Positions 51,136 to 64,000 of a stretch of DNA of 64,000 bases are shown in pieces; the stretch's first letter is position 1, and each line of letters opens with the position of its first letter. The translations under genes and the position numbers were made by a program. The DNA is from Pyrocephalus nanus (taxonomy: Eukaryota > Chordata > Aves > Passeriformes > Tyrannidae), in assembly GCA_038380795.1 (NCBI GenBank), contig CM076268.1, positions 29,893,501 through 29,957,500 of the forward strand. Reading direction: 5' to 3'. The notes under the pieces are model-generated. The model had not been told where the DNA came from. It made no database searches and saw only the letters and a program-made list of their open reading frames with translations.

Positions 51136-51168
51136 CTTGTCAGAGGAGTGCAGAGGGACGGGCAGAAC
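50940..51168 (-). CDS. SLC16A9: SLC16A9 exon 2: 33-nt 5' UTR and first coding exon
   Basis: Coding part is 50940-51135 (65 codons plus one base); the start codon is at 51135-51133. The acceptor TTTGTTTGCACAG precedes 51168 and the donor GTAAGTG follows 50940. It encodes the short cytosolic N-terminus, TM1 with the DGGWGW signature, and the start of TM2. The frame could be extended upstream to another ATG at 51180, but that lies across the acceptor in intron sequence and is not conserved in the family. Confidence 0.95.
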
Positions 51169-51658
51169 CTGTGCAAACAAAACCCAAACAGAGCATCACA
51201 AATGTGACTGAGCGAGGTGTGCCGACACAAGTGAGCTGGGCAGAGAAGCACACATGCCAACAGGGGCTTATTTCAACCATCCTTCAAGAAATAGAAGCAA
51301 CACAGCAATGAAAGTTAAGAGTACCATTTGGTACTTCGACCCCTTCTGAATAATAGGGACAGTACACAAGGCATAACAAATTATACATATATCAGTACTG
51401 TATTACAGAGCAGGGAACATTTCATTTACTGAGTGTTAAACAGGCTTTGTGAGGGCCTCAGGCATTAATATCTGCCACAGTTCAACAAGAGAACCACGTG
51501 GTCCCCCGCTCTCAATACCATGGATATCCTGAGGGAAGCACACAGGCTTAAAAGACAAGAAAACCTGCAAGTATAAAACAATCCCAATTAAACAACTTAG
51601 GATTTAAAAAACAACAACAACACAAAACTCAAGTAGAAAAATATCAGTTAAAGGTCAA

Positions 51659-51680
51659 AAAAAAAAAAAAAAAAAAAAAG
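51659..51680. repeat. Poly(A) tract
   Basis: Run of about 22 A in the first SLC16A9 intron. It is followed by an A-rich stretch and preceded by another short A/AAC-rich stretch. Confidence 0.85.
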
Positions 51681-54600
51681 GGAAAAGAATAAAAAAATCT
51701 CTACTTAGTTGTCATCTCAGCATAGGGCCTTGAAGTTTAGCAGGGTGTTTGCCACCAGATAGTGTACTCTGGGAGGGACAGGCCAAGAGGAAGACTAGCA
51801 ACAGTTTAGCACTCCGCTCTGTCAACAAAGTGATGTGTAGAGCAATGTTGCATCCAAAAATCACTTTGTATATATTAGAGAAGTGTGTTCTGAAACTGTG
51901 TACAGGTGTGGCTTATACGCCAAGACATGACAGCACTAAACATGCACACAAAAATCTGCTGTAACCTGTTACAGTGTCTGCCCTCTGTGCAGCTGGCACA
52001 CATCACCCCTCCCCAGACTGGCAATCACTTCCTGGACTCCATAAATGCCACCTTGCTCCTGTGCATCTATGGCTTTAAATAACCCACCATCCTCACACCT
52101 TCTCAAGTTTGTGGATACTTCTAAAATCCACCAATTAATTTAGAGGTTTTCCAGGCTGCATTGCTTCGCAGTTTGGACGACTCCAGTGATGCTGTGAGTC
52201 CCCCTGTGCACACAGCTAACCTGCCCTCCCTCTCTACAGGGAGAAGTGAAGATCACAAAACCTGTGCTCTGTTCCTGGCTCTGTCACTAATCAGATGTAT
52301 GATTCTCAAACAACTTTATTTCCTTTACCCTGAAAGATAGAAACAGATAAGATCTTACCCTGTTTTCTTCACGAGATATTCTCAAGGACCATCTTCACGC
52401 TGCAGCTTACGCACTAAGACTGCTGCAGTAACAGCTCTGCTTGGGGAGACTCCCAAGAGGCAAAGCAGAAAAATAAATGTATTGCACTGCCTTTTTGACT
52501 TACAACCCAGAGGAAATGGAAAAAAAATTGCTGCTGTATGAAAGCAATGGTGTAAACAAGTAGACAATAACCGAATTTCCATTCAAGCTCCTCGCACTCT
52601 ATCCTTGGGCAATTTTTTAGAATTTGCATGGAAAACTTACAAAAAAACTACAGTACAAAATTTTGAGGAATAATTATGCAGAGACATGAAAAAGACCAGT
52701 TCTAGTTTATAGACGCACTTAAGTGTTACTGTGAAGATAGATACTTACAGATGATGACAAAAAAAGTCCTTCAGTTTCCTACAAATGTAACTTCAAGTGG
52801 CAACTACCTGCAGAAAAAGAACAACAAAGCAAGTTTTCAGTCAAAGTATCACTGGAACAGTGAACACAACTGAAAAAATGGTGGCTTCACATTAGATTTC
52901 TTCTTTTTAATATCTTTTCAGAGGAACTTCAGAAGCAATCAAGTTATCTCACTGGACAAGTACTGATCCCCTGACGTTAATTAACAGCTGACAGCATCCT
53001 TGAGCCCCAAAGTAACAAAAACATTATCTACTAATGTGAAATAAATTTTGACATTCTAGGTCCTTTGGGAATGATTTACAGTTTTAACATACTGACTGTC
53101 CTTCAAGAGACAGTATTCCCAGTTACAAAAATTACAAAGTTATTTGCTTCAGTTTGAAATGTAAGCCCTGACTTACTCACTCCAATATCTGATGAGTGTC
53201 CCTTATCCCAGGAGATGCAAGGGTGACATCTGGGATAGACAGAATTTATACCATACCATAAGGTATCAAAGCGTTAAAAAGATACTTATAGGTACTTTCC
53301 TATAACACTAACCTTTGTACAAAACGGGGTCCCCATATTTCTACACAAAATACTTGAGCTATATGAATGCAGTCACCAAGAGCTGACCTACACTTCTTTC
53401 CATGCATTAAGTAATTATAATTTGCCTTGTTTTGTAAGAGTAAAAAACAGTGGAAATAAGTAACAGCTTTAACAACAGACACTAAGACAAAGCAAGGAAG
53501 TTTTCCTGAAAACTCTAAAATAATGGAGGCAGACAGTAAATAATCTCAACTCAGTAGTTTCGGAAGTAACTTTTAGAGAACAAACACATTTTGGTTATTA
53601 TTCTGATTTCCACTATATTGATGCCCTAAAATTTGGCACAAAGACAACTCTGAGTTCAGTTCTGCTATTCTAAACATTTGATGGCGAGGAAGCAAGGACA
53701 GGACAGGAGAGGAAAAAAGTTCTTGTAGGCTTAGGTCGTGTAGTCTTTTCTAATAGACTGAAAACCTTTGGATTTGTTACTCATCTGCTGCAACACTGCA
53801 CAGCATTATTGACTTCAACCACCTGCTCCCAATTTATGGCAGCAAAAGAACTGATCTTCTAAATCCTGACATCTATTTTGCACCACAAATCTCTTTTGTG
53901 TCTTTTAGCAAAATTTTAGGTATCAAAATCATCCCTATTTTTTAAATGCTTCAAGCCATTTACCACCTGCAATTGTCAAGCAAAAAGTAAAAAACACCAC
54001 CCTTTCCTCCCCCACAAATGATCCTCATAGGCATAACAGATGTATAAACTCCTAGGATCTGTTTTTAAGGACTGATGTGACCTGGCTTTCCCTTTCTTGC
54101 AGGTTGCTCCTCACACTGCTGTGTGCCTGTTACCTAAACTGAGGTGTATTTTCTAACTCCCCTGAAGGCACAAAGCCCCTCCTGCAGGGAGCCCAAGAGG
54201 TGCCAGACCTGTGTGAGGAGTCTGTTCCCCAGAGCCCTCTGCTACAATACATAGTCAAAGATATCCCAGTCAACCAAGCTGTGGCTGGGACGGTGAATAT
54301 CAATCCACTTTCTATTGGTACATTGCTTAATGCTTCCCTGAAAATGACAAGTTATACTACAATAGCTTAGTAGCAGGGACAAGAACTGACAGAGGGAATT
54401 AAAACCCTTGCTACTCCCAACACTGTTTGCATAGGCACTGAATCTGTGCATCAACTTGGGAGGGATCCAAAGAGACTCTATTTTCTATCTGTGCAGAAGA
54501 AGGACACAGGCTGTGCAGATAAATGTGACCACCAAAAATAAAGAAGCAGAAGCCCACACAGAAGAGAGAGCTCAATAGTTTTGTTTTATCTCAGAGCCAG

Positions 54601-56079
54601 CTAGGAAGACTCGTGTGATCCTGGAAACAGGCAAATAACCATGAGTTTAAGATTCAGGTGGGATCAATTTCACAAACCTTCCCATTCACAAAACCTAGGA
54701 ATACTGTGTCAAGACTCCAGGAAACCTCATTACATTAAAAATACTGAAATGGAGACATGAAGCATAAAGGATTAAACAGCAACTTGAAGTTTGGTCAGAA
54801 AAAGCTTTTCAGTGAGTTGTACTCACTGCGAATAAGAATCAGAGGAAGAGAGCTGCTTGATGAAAGCCTTTACCAACCACCACAAAAAGAAACCCTAGAG
54901 AACAAACTGAACAACAATTTTAATGTGGAAAGAGAGAGGTGTCTGGCTGCAACTGTTTGCTTTTCTCTGAGCAGCATTATCACAATAATGAGCTCTCTTT
55001 CTATAAATCTTAAAATTTGGCTTAAAGATGACAGATGAGCAACAAAAAGAGAACATTAGCCCTCAGCACAGAAACTTGTATTAATCTGTGGCGAAGGGAA
55101 TCTTGAGAAAGACAGTAGCAATGTGATTGTTCCCAGTTTGCTATTTGTGCAACCAGAGCCTGGGTAAGTGTGCTGCTTTCTGTGAGCAGCACATGGCTGC
55201 AAAGAAAGCCAATGTCAGCAGAAACACTGCGTGATTAACACTCGGCTAGTCCAGTTTTGCAAGCCACTGGTACAAATCAAGACAGTACCAGCCAGAACAG
55301 AAACATCCCTCTTTTTGAGCTGAATCAGATTTCTTGTAAATTTCTATTTATTTTTTCAGGCAAGTTCTTGCCACTATCATTTGAAGTTTCTCCTTAGCTT
55401 GCAAGTAACACCTAAAGCATGAGAGTGGCCATAGTGCCATATGGTTGTTTTTGACATACTCATCATATCCACACACCTGCACATATACTGATGTGACAGC
55501 ATGAGCATTGTATTAAATTCACAGAAAAAGATGTATCTGTACTTTGATGGCATCAGACTTTGATATTCTAACTACAGTAGCTTCCCATGTTCAAGTATTT
55601 AAGTTCTCTCACATTGAGTACATATATATTTCCCTTCAAGTTCTCAGCATTCAAGTCTACTTATTTCTCACACTTCTCTACTTGCACTTTTGAAAGATAA
55701 GCAAGAGGCTCATCAATGTTTCCTTCCATTTCTGCCTGATGAGGGAAGAAGCATGAAGTTTAAAACAAAACAAAATACCAGAACAAAACTTACCAACAAC
55801 GTAATACTGTTTCTCTATTGTGCAAAATCAGTTCACATAAAGAAGTATCTACGGGGCAGCGCATAAACTAGCCAACTTTGTACATATCTATCAGCTCAGC
55901 AGAACCAGTCCTACTTGTTCCCAGAGTCTCACTGCCCCAGAGGGGATGGAAAACCCCCCGCAAGTATACCTGCCTGTCGGACACTAGCACGCATCCATGC
56001 AGACAGACGAGAGCCGGCGCTGCTATAAACCACCAGCCACCACGGTTTACCAGAGGAGATCTCTGAAGAACGAGAGCCC

Positions 56080-57560
56080 GGTGTGCACCGCCTTATGCAT
56101 CACAACCTGTGAGGGCTCCCGTCGGCATCCGCTCCCCCAACCGCTCCGTGCCCCTTGGCCAGGTCCTCCGTGGGGATGGATGGCCTCTTATAGCCTCCGG
56201 CTTGCCTGGCCTCTCCCCACGCCCTCGGGGGCCAGCCCACAGCCCCGCTCCGGAGCACTGCGTTACACATTGACGCCTTCTATCTCCACACCAGTCTCGA
56301 CGGCAATCGCTCATCCGCGCAGTGACGCGCACCACGAGGTGACTGAAGGTCGCCCTCGCCGCCCCGATGCCACACGCAGGGCGAGACAGACCGTGCCACA
56401 CCGCCCCGCTCCCGGGCAGCCGCAGCTTCCCAGATGCCAAAGGGCGCCCGGGATGGGCACGCACCGGTGGCCACAAGCGCCGCTGCCATGTGCCCGAGGC
56501 AGGTGGTGATGCCACACGGCGCCCAGTGCCCGCTGGATGCCAACAGGGGACACCGGGAGGCACCCACAGCCAGCGCCGAGGGGTGCCCGCGGCCGGCACG
56601 GGGGGGCGGACGTCGATGGGCACGGCAGGGGATGCGGCCGCCCCGGCGGGAGCCAAGGACGGCGGCAAGTCCCGCGCCCGCCCCTTTCCCGAATCCAGGA
56701 GCTGCGGAGACTGCGCGGAGCCCCCTCGGGGACACCGGCCCGCCCCGGCCCCCGGGGCAGCTCCCTCCGGAGGGCAGAGCCGGGCCAGGCCGGCTGTCAG
56801 CAGTCCCTGCGGGGGCTCCGTCCGACCGCCGCCCGGATCCGTCTCTGCCCCCACCCGAACCCCGCGCCCCCGTTACCTGCGGGCGGGCAGCCCGTGGGGC
56901 GGAGGGCAAGAGCCGCCCCCGGGACCGGGGCAGCCCCGCATCCCGGCGCGGCGGGCGGGCCTCGGCCGGCACGAACCGGTTGTAACTCGGGCGGGGGAGG
57001 AGCCGCCGGGGGCCGCCACCGCCTCCGCCCGCAGCCCCGGGGCGGGGGGGCGGCCCCGACCCCCGCCCCTCCGGGGGCGGCCGCTCCGCTCGCACTCACC
57101 CCGAACGCGGACCCTGCCTTGAGCCCGATCCTGTTCCCGATCCCGCTCCTGCTCCGCGGGCAGACCCCGGCCCCGCCGCCTCCCCCCGCCCCGCGCTCTC
57201 CGGGGCGAGGCGAACGCGGGTCCCCGGCCGAGGGTCGTGCCCAGCCCGGCCCGGGCGGGAGCCGCCCCCGCTGCCCGCAGTGTCCCCCCCGCCGGCTGCC
57301 CCAGCCCGGCCCCACCGCCACTCTCGGCGAGGGCCTGGCCCCCAGGCACGGTGACCCCCTACCGCCATCCCCGCCCGCGCCGAGGCTCGGGAGGCACCGC
57401 AGCACCCGGCTGCCCCGGGCACAGCCGCGGGGACCAAAGGCAGCGGAGCCGCCGCAGGACGGGGATGGGCGCTGCCTCCCCGCCGCCACTGACGCCAAAA
57501 GGCCGCAAACTTGCGGTGCAGACGGCGATGCAGCGATGCAGCCCACGTGCAGCACTGCAA
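56080..57560. promoter_or_regulatory. CpG island, promoter of SLC16A9
   Basis: About 1.5 kb of very GC-rich, CpG-dense sequence with many GGCGGG-type boxes, in sharp contrast to the AT-rich flanks. It lies about 5-6 kb upstream of the first SLC16A9 coding exon, as expected for a vertebrate CpG-island promoter with a non-coding first exon. The many long open frames across it on both strands follow from the low stop-codon frequency of GC-rich DNA and are not genes. Confidence 0.85.
56877..57100 (-). other. SLC16A9: SLC16A9 non-coding first exon region, two candidate donors
   Basis: On the minus strand there are two good splice donors inside the CpG island: GCAG then GTAACG, ending an exon at 56877, and CGGG then GTGAGTG, ending one at 57100. 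Either could join the acceptor before 51168, giving a first intron of about 5.7-5.9 kb. The transcription start cannot be placed from sequence alone. Confidence 0.5.
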
Positions 57561-58295
57561 CCCCAGCCTGCCAGCTCGGGGAAGATACCACTCACCCGTG
57601 GGTCAGCGCATCCACTGCCTTTAGAGGACGTCTCATCCAAACCCTTGCCCGATCAGTGTGCATAGCACCTACAGCGCTGTCAGACATATGGCAAGGTAGT
57701 TGTCAACTCACTCAATTTCAGCCACCTGCGACTTTCACCCTCCAGACTGCAAAGTCTGATGCAGCAAGCTCTACTCACAGCGTGTTCAGCATGGCAGCTG
57801 TGCTGCTACCTCTATCCAATTAGAGCTCAGATACCGACACATTGCAGGTGGAAATATAAACATTCCCAGACTTGAGTGAAATTCAGAGAGCTGAAATACT
57901 GCTAGACCTGAAATACTGATGCAATCTCAGATGTTCACAGTCTCTGCAGTTCCTACAGGTATGACATAGCTCCTCATTCAGACCTGCAGTTTAGACTTAC
58001 TTCCCCATGCAATATTTACAGGCTCATTAATTTCAAGCATCTTTGAAAGTGTCTAGATCCACACGTCACAGTGTTCCTGTAAATATTAAAGTTAATACTT
58101 GCTACTGGAAGGACTGACAGAAGAACAACACAAGTTCAAGACTCACTTGTGAGACATCTCAGCTGGCAATTACATATCTCAGTGTTGCGTATCTCATGTC
58201 AGAAAGGGCAGCCAGCTGAAGGGGCGCGGGGGGGGGGGAAGAGAACAGGAACTCTGAGAACTCTAGAAAACTGTTCCAGGGAGCAGAACTGAAAT

Positions 58296-58500
58296 AAATG
58301 GCATTTAACCTAGAGAGAAGGCAGAGGGGGAACATGATAACATTCTTCAAGAACTGTAAGAAGTTACTGCAAAGCAAAGGGAATGAACTGTTCTGCATAT
58401 ACATTAGGCAACTAAAAGAGGTGAGTGGGCTTAAAGCCCATCCACAGATAACTGCCTTAGATGTTAGGAAAAGCTGGGCTAGCTTGCTACTGGCAGAGAT
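58296..58500 (+). mobile_element. Diverged CR1 fragment
   Basis: AACCTAGAGAGAAGGCAGAG, then GGAACATGATAACATTCTTC, then GGGCTTAAA and ATGTTAGGAAAA, follow the order of CR1 3' regions. It is heavily diverged. Confidence 0.6.
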
Positions 58501-60734
58501 GTCTTTGGGAGAACATAGCACTTTGGGAACACACATGCACTGGGTTGCTGAAACAAATGACTGAAGACAGCTGCTCAGATAGTAAACAGCCTCTTGCTGA
58601 CTTTGATCACTCCTTGGGCTCTAGGACACAGGCTGAAATCAAAAGGCTAAACTGAAATCTTTCCACAGCCACACAAGAGAGGGCTGGGAAACAACAATTC
58701 TGAAGTACACATCCAAAATGTGCTGTTTCCTACACTTCAGTACAAAACTTCTTTGCATGCAAGTGCATATAAAGCTCCAGATCCCATTACAGTGCTTGAT
58801 ACAGAAGTTTAAAAAACAATGCTGTGGGCTAAAATTAAAGATTTCGCTAGCAAAATTGGCTATGAGCATCTGAAAAATATTAGTGTATTCACAAGTTCAC
58901 CATGGTTTATCTGTGCAGAGATGTCCTGAAGAGTTAAGGCACATCACTGACAGAATACATTGGCATATGGTGGATCTCTATGCATAGGGAGCAGGCCCAG
59001 TCAGGTGCAAACCAAACCGAGTTTATATGGCAGGCAGCTCTGGACCTGAACAAAAAACCCCACTTGAGAACAAAAATGCACTTTAAATGAATACATATTG
59101 ATCCTAATTGCTTTGCTCTAACTTCTCTCCTCCGCTTTTAATTAAACCTGGTTTTAATATGAACATGCCATTCACGTCCATACCATAATTTTGAGAGGTC
59201 AACCTTGCTGGCAAGAGACAGAACTGTGAAAACAAGCCACAGAAACAAAAAGTTGGAGGAGAGTCCCTCCTCCATGTCTCCTTTGTCCCTGGTTTCATAA
59301 CAAGCAACACAGCTCCGTTCAACCCTAGGTTTCTGTTCGCTTGGCCTACAGTATTTTGGCAACTGCCATTTGGCTTAGATTTCAGATCACTGATTAATCT
59401 TCTCATTTCTTCCCTTCAGAAACCTTCCTACAGGGCCTTCAAAGGCAAATAAATTGTAACAGTGCCACAGCTGCACTGTTCATAACTACACTTTTGTCCC
59501 ACATGTCACCAGAAGAATTCTTAAGTCCTCACTTTAAAACAGAAAACAAAGTAAAACACTGAACAGTTCCCATAACAATTCCATCCTCCCCCAGCCTCTG
59601 GGGTTTAAGAATCCAAAGGATAAAAGTATGCGTGTAGCATGACCAGGGATGAGAGCAGCACCCAGTTAAAAATTTACCTTACTTTTGGTACACCACGTTT
59701 GCAGGATGTGCAGTTCTGGGTCATTCACAGCTGTATCAGCATACAGATGATCTAGGAATGTTCTCTACTTTGCAGATAGTGCAGCAGCAGCTCCTGAAGG
59801 TACAGAGAGGAAATTTTGAGGGAATTCTTACAGCTGTCTTAGAAGGGGTCCTTCCTATCAAGGAACACAGCTGAACACCTCAAATCTGAACAAAAGGAAT
59901 TATCATCCTGGGTTAAGAGGGGCTTTATTTGTTTGTTTATTTTTAAAAGAAGGTACAGTGGAGCAAAAATCTCAAAACATAAACCAATTCTAAATATTTG
60001 ATCAACTACTGTTCTGTAACCTGTGGTCCAGGCTGCGGAGCATCCTTCCATATATTTGCAGTCCTTACACAATCTGCGTAGGAGGAGAGACTCTGGAATG
60101 AAAGGGTCAGGCTAATATGTGCAAAGTCCATTGTCATCTTAGGTGTTTTGTTAACTTGCTTGTGGAAAATGTCCATTAATGATTGAAGGGCAAAAAAAGG
60201 TGAGGAGAACAACCCATAGTTTGACTGGAGTTTAATTTAAGCAGACATATTAAATATTGATGCGCTGACAGAGTCTAAAGGACGCTCAGTTGTCTTCAGC
60301 AGCCTTAGAAGTGTTATAAATTAACACTTCATGTGAGAGGTGGAAAGCATGAGGCTTGTCAAGTGCTGCTTGACCACATTAAGCAGGGTCACTACACCTT
60401 CTCTCAAATCTGTGTGAAGGGGAATAAGACTGTTTAAGCTTCAAAGAACACAGATTTCCTATGAGATGCCAGTAAATTATTACAAAGTTCCATGGTGTCA
60501 TCACAGCTGTGCTGACAGGAAACTTGGCCTACTTTGTTCCGGGAGATGCAGATCTAGTGGCATCACTGTCCCCTCCCACCCAGTCTGGCTGTCACTGCCA
60601 ACAAAGCACCCAAGGTGTCCCATAACACCATCTTCTGAAGAGGTCCCACACCATGGGCAAGGCCTGAAGTGGGTGTTCAGATGAACTGTGTCACCAGCCT
60701 GACCACTGTCTGACAAACTGTTCAGCAGCACACA

Positions 60735-61048
60735 AGGAGGATGGAGAGGGACTTTTTACAAGAGCATGTAGAGACAGGACAAGGGGGAATGACTTCAAAC
60801 TGAAAGAGGGCAGGTTTAGATTAGATATTAGGAAAAAATTATTTACTGTGAGGGTGGTGAGTCCCTGGCAGAGATTGCCCAGAGAAGCTGTGGCTGCCCC
60901 ATCCCTGGAAATGTTGGAGGCCAGGCTGGAAGGAGCTCTGAGCAGCCTGGTTTAGTGAAAGGTGTCCTTGCCTGTGGCCAGGAGTGTTGGGACTAGGTGA
61001 TCTACAAGGTCCCTCTCAACTCAAATCATTTTATGATTCTATTATTCA
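60735..61048 (+). mobile_element. CR1 LINE 3' fragment
   Basis: Well-preserved CR1: GATGGAGAGGGACTTTTTAC, GACAAGGGGGAATGACTTCA, GCCCAGAGAAGCTGTGGCTG and the final CAAATCATTTTATGATTCTA. Confidence 0.93.
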
Positions 61049-61384
61049 AATGCTGATTTGTAAATGAATTTTACATGTTAGCATTCAAATCTATACATAT
61101 ATGCAAAATAAACATCACGTGCAAACCTTCTGCAAAATTTGTAACAAAAGAAAAGCAGCAGTCATCTAGGTTGGAAAATTATAATCTATTTTTTTTTACT
61201 TCTACATGACTGAAAGGCTTTTTCAGTTCTTACACTACCCCTATAGGTAATGAGGGCATTACCAAACAGGAGAAAAGTTATCTAATAAAAATAATTTTAA
61301 CTTGCTTCTCACTTAAATACTCTTGCTACACAACACAATCAACAAATGTAGTTGCAAGGAGTGTTTTTTGAAGATGTGGGAATG

Positions 61385-61620
61385 GTCTGAAGTTGTGTCA
61401 GGGGAAGTTTAGGTTAGATATTAGAAAAGACACGAGAGGTTGTTTAGGCACTGGAACAGGCTCTCCAGGGAAGGGGTCACAGCTCCAAGACTGACAGAGT
61501 TCAAGAAGCATTTGGATGATACTCTCAGGTATGACCTGAGATCATGCTGTGACCCTTGGGGATGGTCCTGTGCAGGGCTAAGGGTTGGACTTGATGATCC
61601 TTGTGGGTCAACTCCAAAAC
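61385..61620 (+). mobile_element. CR1 LINE fragment, different subfamily
   Basis: GTTTAGGTTAGATATTAGAA, CACTGGAACAGGCTCTCCAG and GGACTTGATGATCCTTGTGG are CR1 3' signatures, but the sequence differs from the neighbouring copy at 60735. That suggests independent insertions in the same orientation. Confidence 0.85.
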
Positions 61621-64000
61621 AATAAACTTGCTTAGAAAAGGTTTGTTGTAACAAATGAGGGAGCCATGACAACATTTGCATAATATAATCTTATGAATCT
61701 GCTGCATATATTTGCATTCTCTAAACTGATGAAGAAACTATTTGGGTTTGGGAAATAATTAAGTTTTATACATTAGAACTTGAAGGGTAAAATCTCTGTA
61801 ATTAAAGGCTATTTTTAAAATCCCATATCCTTCACCTAAAATATACTAGTGCACACGTAATGATAAGTAAGTGCTGACAGTATGAAGCACATCTGCTAAA
61901 AGTGTGAAATGGAAATAAAATTAGTGCTATACCTGCAAGCAAAGGAATTTATCAGTTCTATTTTCTTCCAGGAAATATCTAGTAGTACACTTTTGCTATG
62001 GCATAGGTGCCTCATGACCTCTAGGTTTGCCATAAATTCACTAAGATCAATGCCAGTACAGACCACAAGTGCTATTTTTACTGAGATACAAATTTTCATT
62101 TTGTTCAAACTGTTCACTCCCATCTTCCCGTTCTTCATCCTGCTAACATCTCCCTCCTAGTAAAGCTAATTCCCAGTTAAGATGGTGCATATTATACTGG
62201 GACTGCTCAGAATGCACTCACTGTTGTAGGAAAAGGATTCCATCTTCTTTATAGATCAGAAGATTCCTTACAGAAGAAAGGAAAGGGTCTCATATAGCAG
62301 CAAATCTTGCATATATGAGCATGTATTAGTGAAAATACCAGCATATTGAAAAGATCACAAATCACTTCTGCAGAAAATAACTTCCCTTTTCTGCATGTCA
62401 CACCTCTTTCTGAGTTATTGTATATACAGCACATCAAGTGCTTGTTTAACTAGAGGGAGGCAGGTTGGTTTGTGCCACCTCTGCTTTTTTTGTTTTTAAT
62501 CCAGAATATCAGATTTCTTTCCTGAGTTTTATTTTCTATTAGTTTCATGCCTTAACAGGCTAGAATAGCAACATTTTTGAAAGATTGTTATGCAAATTGG
62601 TTAAATATATTTTTGGTTTCGGCAGTGGATGGACAGAAAATAGAGAACTGAACCAGATCCTTAGTATTACTGAAAAACATTGTGATCTAGAACAAGGCAA
62701 ATACCAGAACATCCCCTCTAGTCCCACACTACAAACTCCAGGGTGGAGGCTGCAGTAATCAGAGCTGTGGCAGAGGGCACGATGAGGTGGCAAAAATGCA
62801 TTGAAGAATATCCTGTAAGAAAATAATGACTTGTTTGTTTTACACAGAACTGTCTCCTGTTGAGATAGCTTCTGCCTGCTGAGCACATGACACGGGAGGG
62901 GGCTGTTCCCAACCACATCCCAGGCCTGCTGGCTCTCCAGTGGGACTGACTGTTCACTACTGGGTAAGTCGGATGCTCCAGGAATCCTCAGTTCCCCTGC
63001 AGTGGACAGCCTGTAGCCTTTGGGGAGGCTGTGCAAAACAGGCTTTGCAAACACGGGCCAAACAGATGACTTCAGCTCCAGAGCAAAAAGATGAAAATCT
63101 CAACAAATCAAGGGCAAGCGTTTTTGTTGAGGTAGTCACCATGTGGAGCACGAACCCTGGAGACGGCTCCTCAGAAGTAGTGTTTGCTTATTCCCTGCTG
63201 ACAATTCATCTACTTCTTGCCAACAGAGGGTACTGAAGTTTAATGGCACACATTTACCAGGGCAGGAAACAGTATAATGCGTTCCTGTGAGACTCTGCAG
63301 AGCACAGACATACTCTTTTCATCTTGCTTGAGTACTAAGTTCATTTAATAGACTTCAGTCAGCTTTTCCCTCTCTTATTTAACTACATTAAAATACCAAG
63401 GAAGACATTTATTTTCTGTCAATTAAATGGAGATGATAATAATAGCAATACAAAACAGCCAGCAACCTAAATTCATCCTATTGCAATCTAATTTCAGTGC
63501 AAATGCTGTCAATTTTTTCTCTATAATGCAGTCCTGCCAGTTGAGATGTAGCATTATTTCCAGTACTGCCCTTAGCCCAGTATTGGACCTTCACAGACTG
63601 AGACCACTATCCCAAATTACATTGCATTTCTCTAGTTATGGTCATGCATTGATCTGTTGGCAATACAGCACACGCTAAAATAGCTCATAATTTATATCCA
63701 ACTGTCTATGAAGAGCCACAAGAAGCACACATATTTTCATTTTGTACTGCCAAGATAAATTGGGTGAGTGGAGGGACAAAAGAGAAAGGAAGATTCCACA
63801 ATGGGAGAAGGTTATTTTAAGCTTATGTCAAGCTGACACCCAGGGCTTGTCCACCTAAATATAGATTTGTCCACTGTAAACACCCTTAGTCTGCATTTAG
63901 TGCAGTCACACACAGAGTTACTCAGCAATGACAAGCAGGATTTACATCCACACCCAGGCCCAGAATGACTCTCAATCATAACTGATTCCTGAAAAAACAG

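Larger units (their letters stand above)
57600..64000. other. Upstream intergenic region
   Basis: Three CR1 fragments and otherwise unique AT-rich sequence. In mammals the micropeptide gene MRLN and then CCDC6 lie on this side of SLC16A9. I looked for a myoregulin-like reading frame and for CCDC6 exons and saw neither. Confidence 0.5.

Noticed and set aside
56367..57823. Very long open frames on both strands in the GC-rich block
   Set aside because: They overlap in several frames, are Pro/Arg/Gly/Ala-rich and arise because stop codons are rare in CpG-island DNA. The block is better explained as a promoter.

Overview
This is a vertebrate nuclear window, almost certainly avian. It carries many CR1 LINE fragments with typical avian 3' ends, and one degraded solo LTR of a kind common in non-galliform birds. 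Genes are split into short exons with GT-AG introns, and one sharp CpG island marks a promoter. Coding sequence is under 4% of the window, and all recognised genes lie on the minus strand.

Region 1 (about 13-33 kb) holds a gene that encodes a RhoGAP-domain protein. It has an ATG exon at 32718-32858 and further exons at 27669-27728, 24942-25116, 24521-24730, 22593-22776 and probably 19573-19609. Codon phases match at every junction. The assembled 269 residues contain a RhoGAP domain with its arginine finger and C-terminal Asn. The domain most resembles FAM13A and FAM13B. Human FAM13C, the expected neighbour of SLC16A9, has no RhoGAP domain as far as I know. This may therefore be a RhoGAP-bearing FAM13C or a separate gene. 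The 3' end is unresolved.

Region 2 (38.2-57.1 kb) is a complete SLC16A9 gene (monocarboxylate transporter 9). It has five coding exons (CDS 38948-51135, 507 aa), a non-coding first exon in the CpG island at about 56.1-57.5 kb, and a likely poly(A) signal near 38240. Its largest intron contains a sense-oriented solo LTR, a CR1 remnant and an unexplained 281-codon open frame on the opposite strand.

Region 3 (1-13 kb and 57.6-64 kb) is intergenic or deep-intronic sequence with CR1 fragments and no gene that I can support. No tRNA, rRNA, CRISPR or prokaryotic feature was seen. The two genes lie head to tail, with SLC16A9 upstream of the RhoGAP gene. Nothing in the sequence shows that they work together.
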